DNA from: Defluviitaleaceae bacterium
GTDB taxonomy: Bacteria; Bacillota; Clostridia; Lachnospirales; WQUN01
Direction of reading: 5' to 3'
NCBI GenBank assembly: GCA_009780315.1
Contig: WRAH01000001.1
Location: 62,001 to 126,000, forward strand
DNA length: 64,000 nucleotides
How positions within the stretch are numbered: the stretch's first letter is position 1; each line of letters opens with the position of its first letter. Made by a program: the position numbers and the translations under genes. The notes under the pieces are model-generated. The model did not search any database. It saw only the letters and a list, made by a program, of their open reading frames with translations, and was not told the origin of the DNA. This document shows, in pieces, positions 62,843-64,000 of this stretch.

Positions 62843-63970
62843 CTAAATGGGAACAAGCGGTTGCCTTTCTCGTTGAGGCTCTATGCCCATGAGACCGAGT
62901 ATATCTAGGCGATAACTCCCGCCACCTGCAAAAAATGTTGCATGTATGGTGTATTCAACACCTTCTACGAGATAGACTTTTAAGAAAGCGTTTAATCCAT
63001 CACCACTATCATCATCTTCAAATAAAATTTGTCCACTGGCATCTAAAATTTGCAAAAGCGGGTCGCCTATATTGTTGCTGGTTTCAAGCACCCAATATCC
63101 TGTGATGTTGGGGATGAATGAAAATTTTGTAGGACGTGAAACAATACGGCTTAGGGTGATTACATCTTCGGCAGGATGTATTTGATATGTCGGTGAAATG
63201 GATATAGAAGCCACATCAACTGTCCATGCGTCTATAATGTAAGTATGCCCTGCCGCTAAATGAATAGTGATAAATGGGTTGTTATGCCAAGCTGTCAATC
63301 TAAAGCTTTCAGAAGTATCCATGACAACAAAATCCCCAAGACCTACCATACTCATTGTCCATGAACCTGTAGTTTCAGGAGAAAAAATAAACCTTTCTGG
63401 CACGCTTACTGTAATGATTCCCCCATGTGACGGAATCACCTCTAACGCTGTAATCACAGGGGTTGAAGTGATTTCACTTGTGTTGCTGGGTGTATATTGT
63501 TCTACCACTACATAATCGTCAGATATGAAATAGTAGATATCATAGGCTAAATCTACATCTGCAACACGATGAGAAGCGACAGGCGGCGGGATAAATTCAT
63601 TGGACATGGAAACAGTTAAGGTATACGTGCCTATTGTTTCTGCGGATAAAAAACCTACATGAATTGTGTAATCTGCCCCTTCTACTAAATGGACTTTGAT
63701 GATGACGTTTAAGTTTCCTGCGCTATTATCATCTGTTGCCAGCAAATGTCCGTAGTCATTATAAACCCTTAGACGTAGGACATCATTCATGTTGTCACTT
63801 GTTTCAAATATCCAATATCCAGTGGTATTTGGTATGAATGAGAAAAATGTTTCCTCTGTGACGGGTACACTAAATGCATTCTCCTTAGCATAGGTTATCG
63901 CTACTGGGAACACAAATATAAGCACCACCACAATCGCTAATACATATAACATGCTTGTTAATCGTATCAC
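62843..63970 (-). CDS. Secreted protein with PPC-like beta repeats
   Basis: 375 residues from GTG 63970 (AGGAG 9 nt upstream; an in-frame ATG is 6 codons in). A signal anchor or signal peptide (about 8-27) is followed by three related beta domains of about 100 residues. Clearest units: FSFIPNTTGYWIFETSDN with IKVHLVEGADYTIHVGF, and FSFIPNITGYWVLETSNN with LKVYLVEGVEYTIHATF; the middle is diverged (FSPETTGSWTMSM, IHLAAGHTYIIDAW). These match the bacterial pre-peptidase C-terminal (PPC) fold, found on secreted proteases and adhesins. No catalytic domain is present. Ends at a terminator shared with the Nudix pair. Confidence 0.75.
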   Translation of the reverse strand: MIRLTSMLYVLAIVVVLIFVFPVAITYAKENAFSVPVTEETFFSFIPNTTGYWIFETSDNMNDVLRLRVYNDYGHLLATDDNSAGNLNVIIKVHLVEGADYTIHVGFLSAETIGTYTLTVSMSNEFIPPPVASHRVADVDLAYDIYYFISDDYVVVEQYTPSNTSEITSTPVITALEVIPSHGGIITVSVPERFIFSPETTGSWTMSMVGLGDFVVMDTSESFRLTAWHNNPFITIHLAAGHTYIIDAWTVDVASISISPTYQIHPAEDVITLSRIVSRPTKFSFIPNITGYWVLETSNNIGDPLLQILDASGQILFEDDDSGDGLNAFLKVYLVEGVEYTIHATFFAGGGSYRLDILGLMGIEPQRERQPLVPI

Positions 63971-64000
63971 TGCAATTTCTCCTCACTCATGAATAAAAAG

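Overview
The window reads as chromosomal DNA of a low- to mid-GC Gram-positive bacterium, most likely a member of the Clostridia. The evidence is strong GGAGG-type ribosome binding sites with frequent GTG and TTG starts, a WalRK (YycFG) two-component locus with YycH/YycI-like partners, a large Bacillus-type SRP RNA, S-layer-homology and BclA-like surface proteins, and many secreted proteins with copper-amine-oxidase-N-like domains. No rRNA, CRISPR array, transposase or prophage was seen. The assignment below phylum/class level is inference.

Layout. 0-7 kb: a FliD-like flagellar cap protein, then a five-gene oligopeptide/dipeptide ABC importer operon on the minus strand. 7-15 kb: tRNA-Asp, cardiolipin synthase and a U32 peptidase-family protein, then a small accessory cluster (DUF3788, DinB-like, ABM-like, SPL-type radical SAM), then three minus-strand surface proteins with collagen-like, phage-tail-like and BclA-like parts. 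15-26 kb (minus): an HD-GYP response regulator, then, read in the direction of transcription, rplM-rpsI-ispE-SLH protein-LysM/G5 protein-walR-walK-yycH-yycI, which joins translation, isoprenoid supply and cell-wall homeostasis. 26-29 kb (plus): phosphofructokinase, lspA and an RluD-type pseudouridine synthase, tightly overlapped. 29-32 kb (minus): an AraC regulator and an S41 peptidase. 32-41 kb (plus): argS, a DUF1538 membrane protein, an unknown protein, a MATE exporter, a lipoprotein and a multi-HAMP chemoreceptor.

41-49 kb (minus): a very large secreted subtilase, an orphan RelB/DinJ antitoxin, a small copper-amine-oxidase-N-like secreted protein and a serine recombinase. Between the last two lie two inverted 28-bp palindromic sites that look like recombinase crossover sites. 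49-52 kb (plus): an apparently leaderless MATE exporter, a cysteine desulfurase and a TtcA-like tRNA thiolation enzyme. 52-57 kb (minus): a heterodimeric ABC exporter co-transcribed with an ArsR-like regulator; two identical-architecture dyads lie in its promoter region, one on the -10. 57-62 kb: an unknown helical protein, lgt, a coiled-coil protein and aspS on the minus strand, divergent from the SRP RNA on the plus strand. 62-64 kb: a Nudix hydrolase overlapped by a small acidic membrane protein, then a secreted protein with PPC-like repeats.

The most distinctive signals are the candidate invertible or resolvase-site segment at 47994-48126, the self-regulated ABC exporter operon at 52275-56854, a perfect terminator-like hairpin inside the radical SAM reading frame at 13115-13139, a decayed gene copy turned into an overlapping mini-ORF at 12169-12240, and the trio of tagged surface proteins at 13957-15200.
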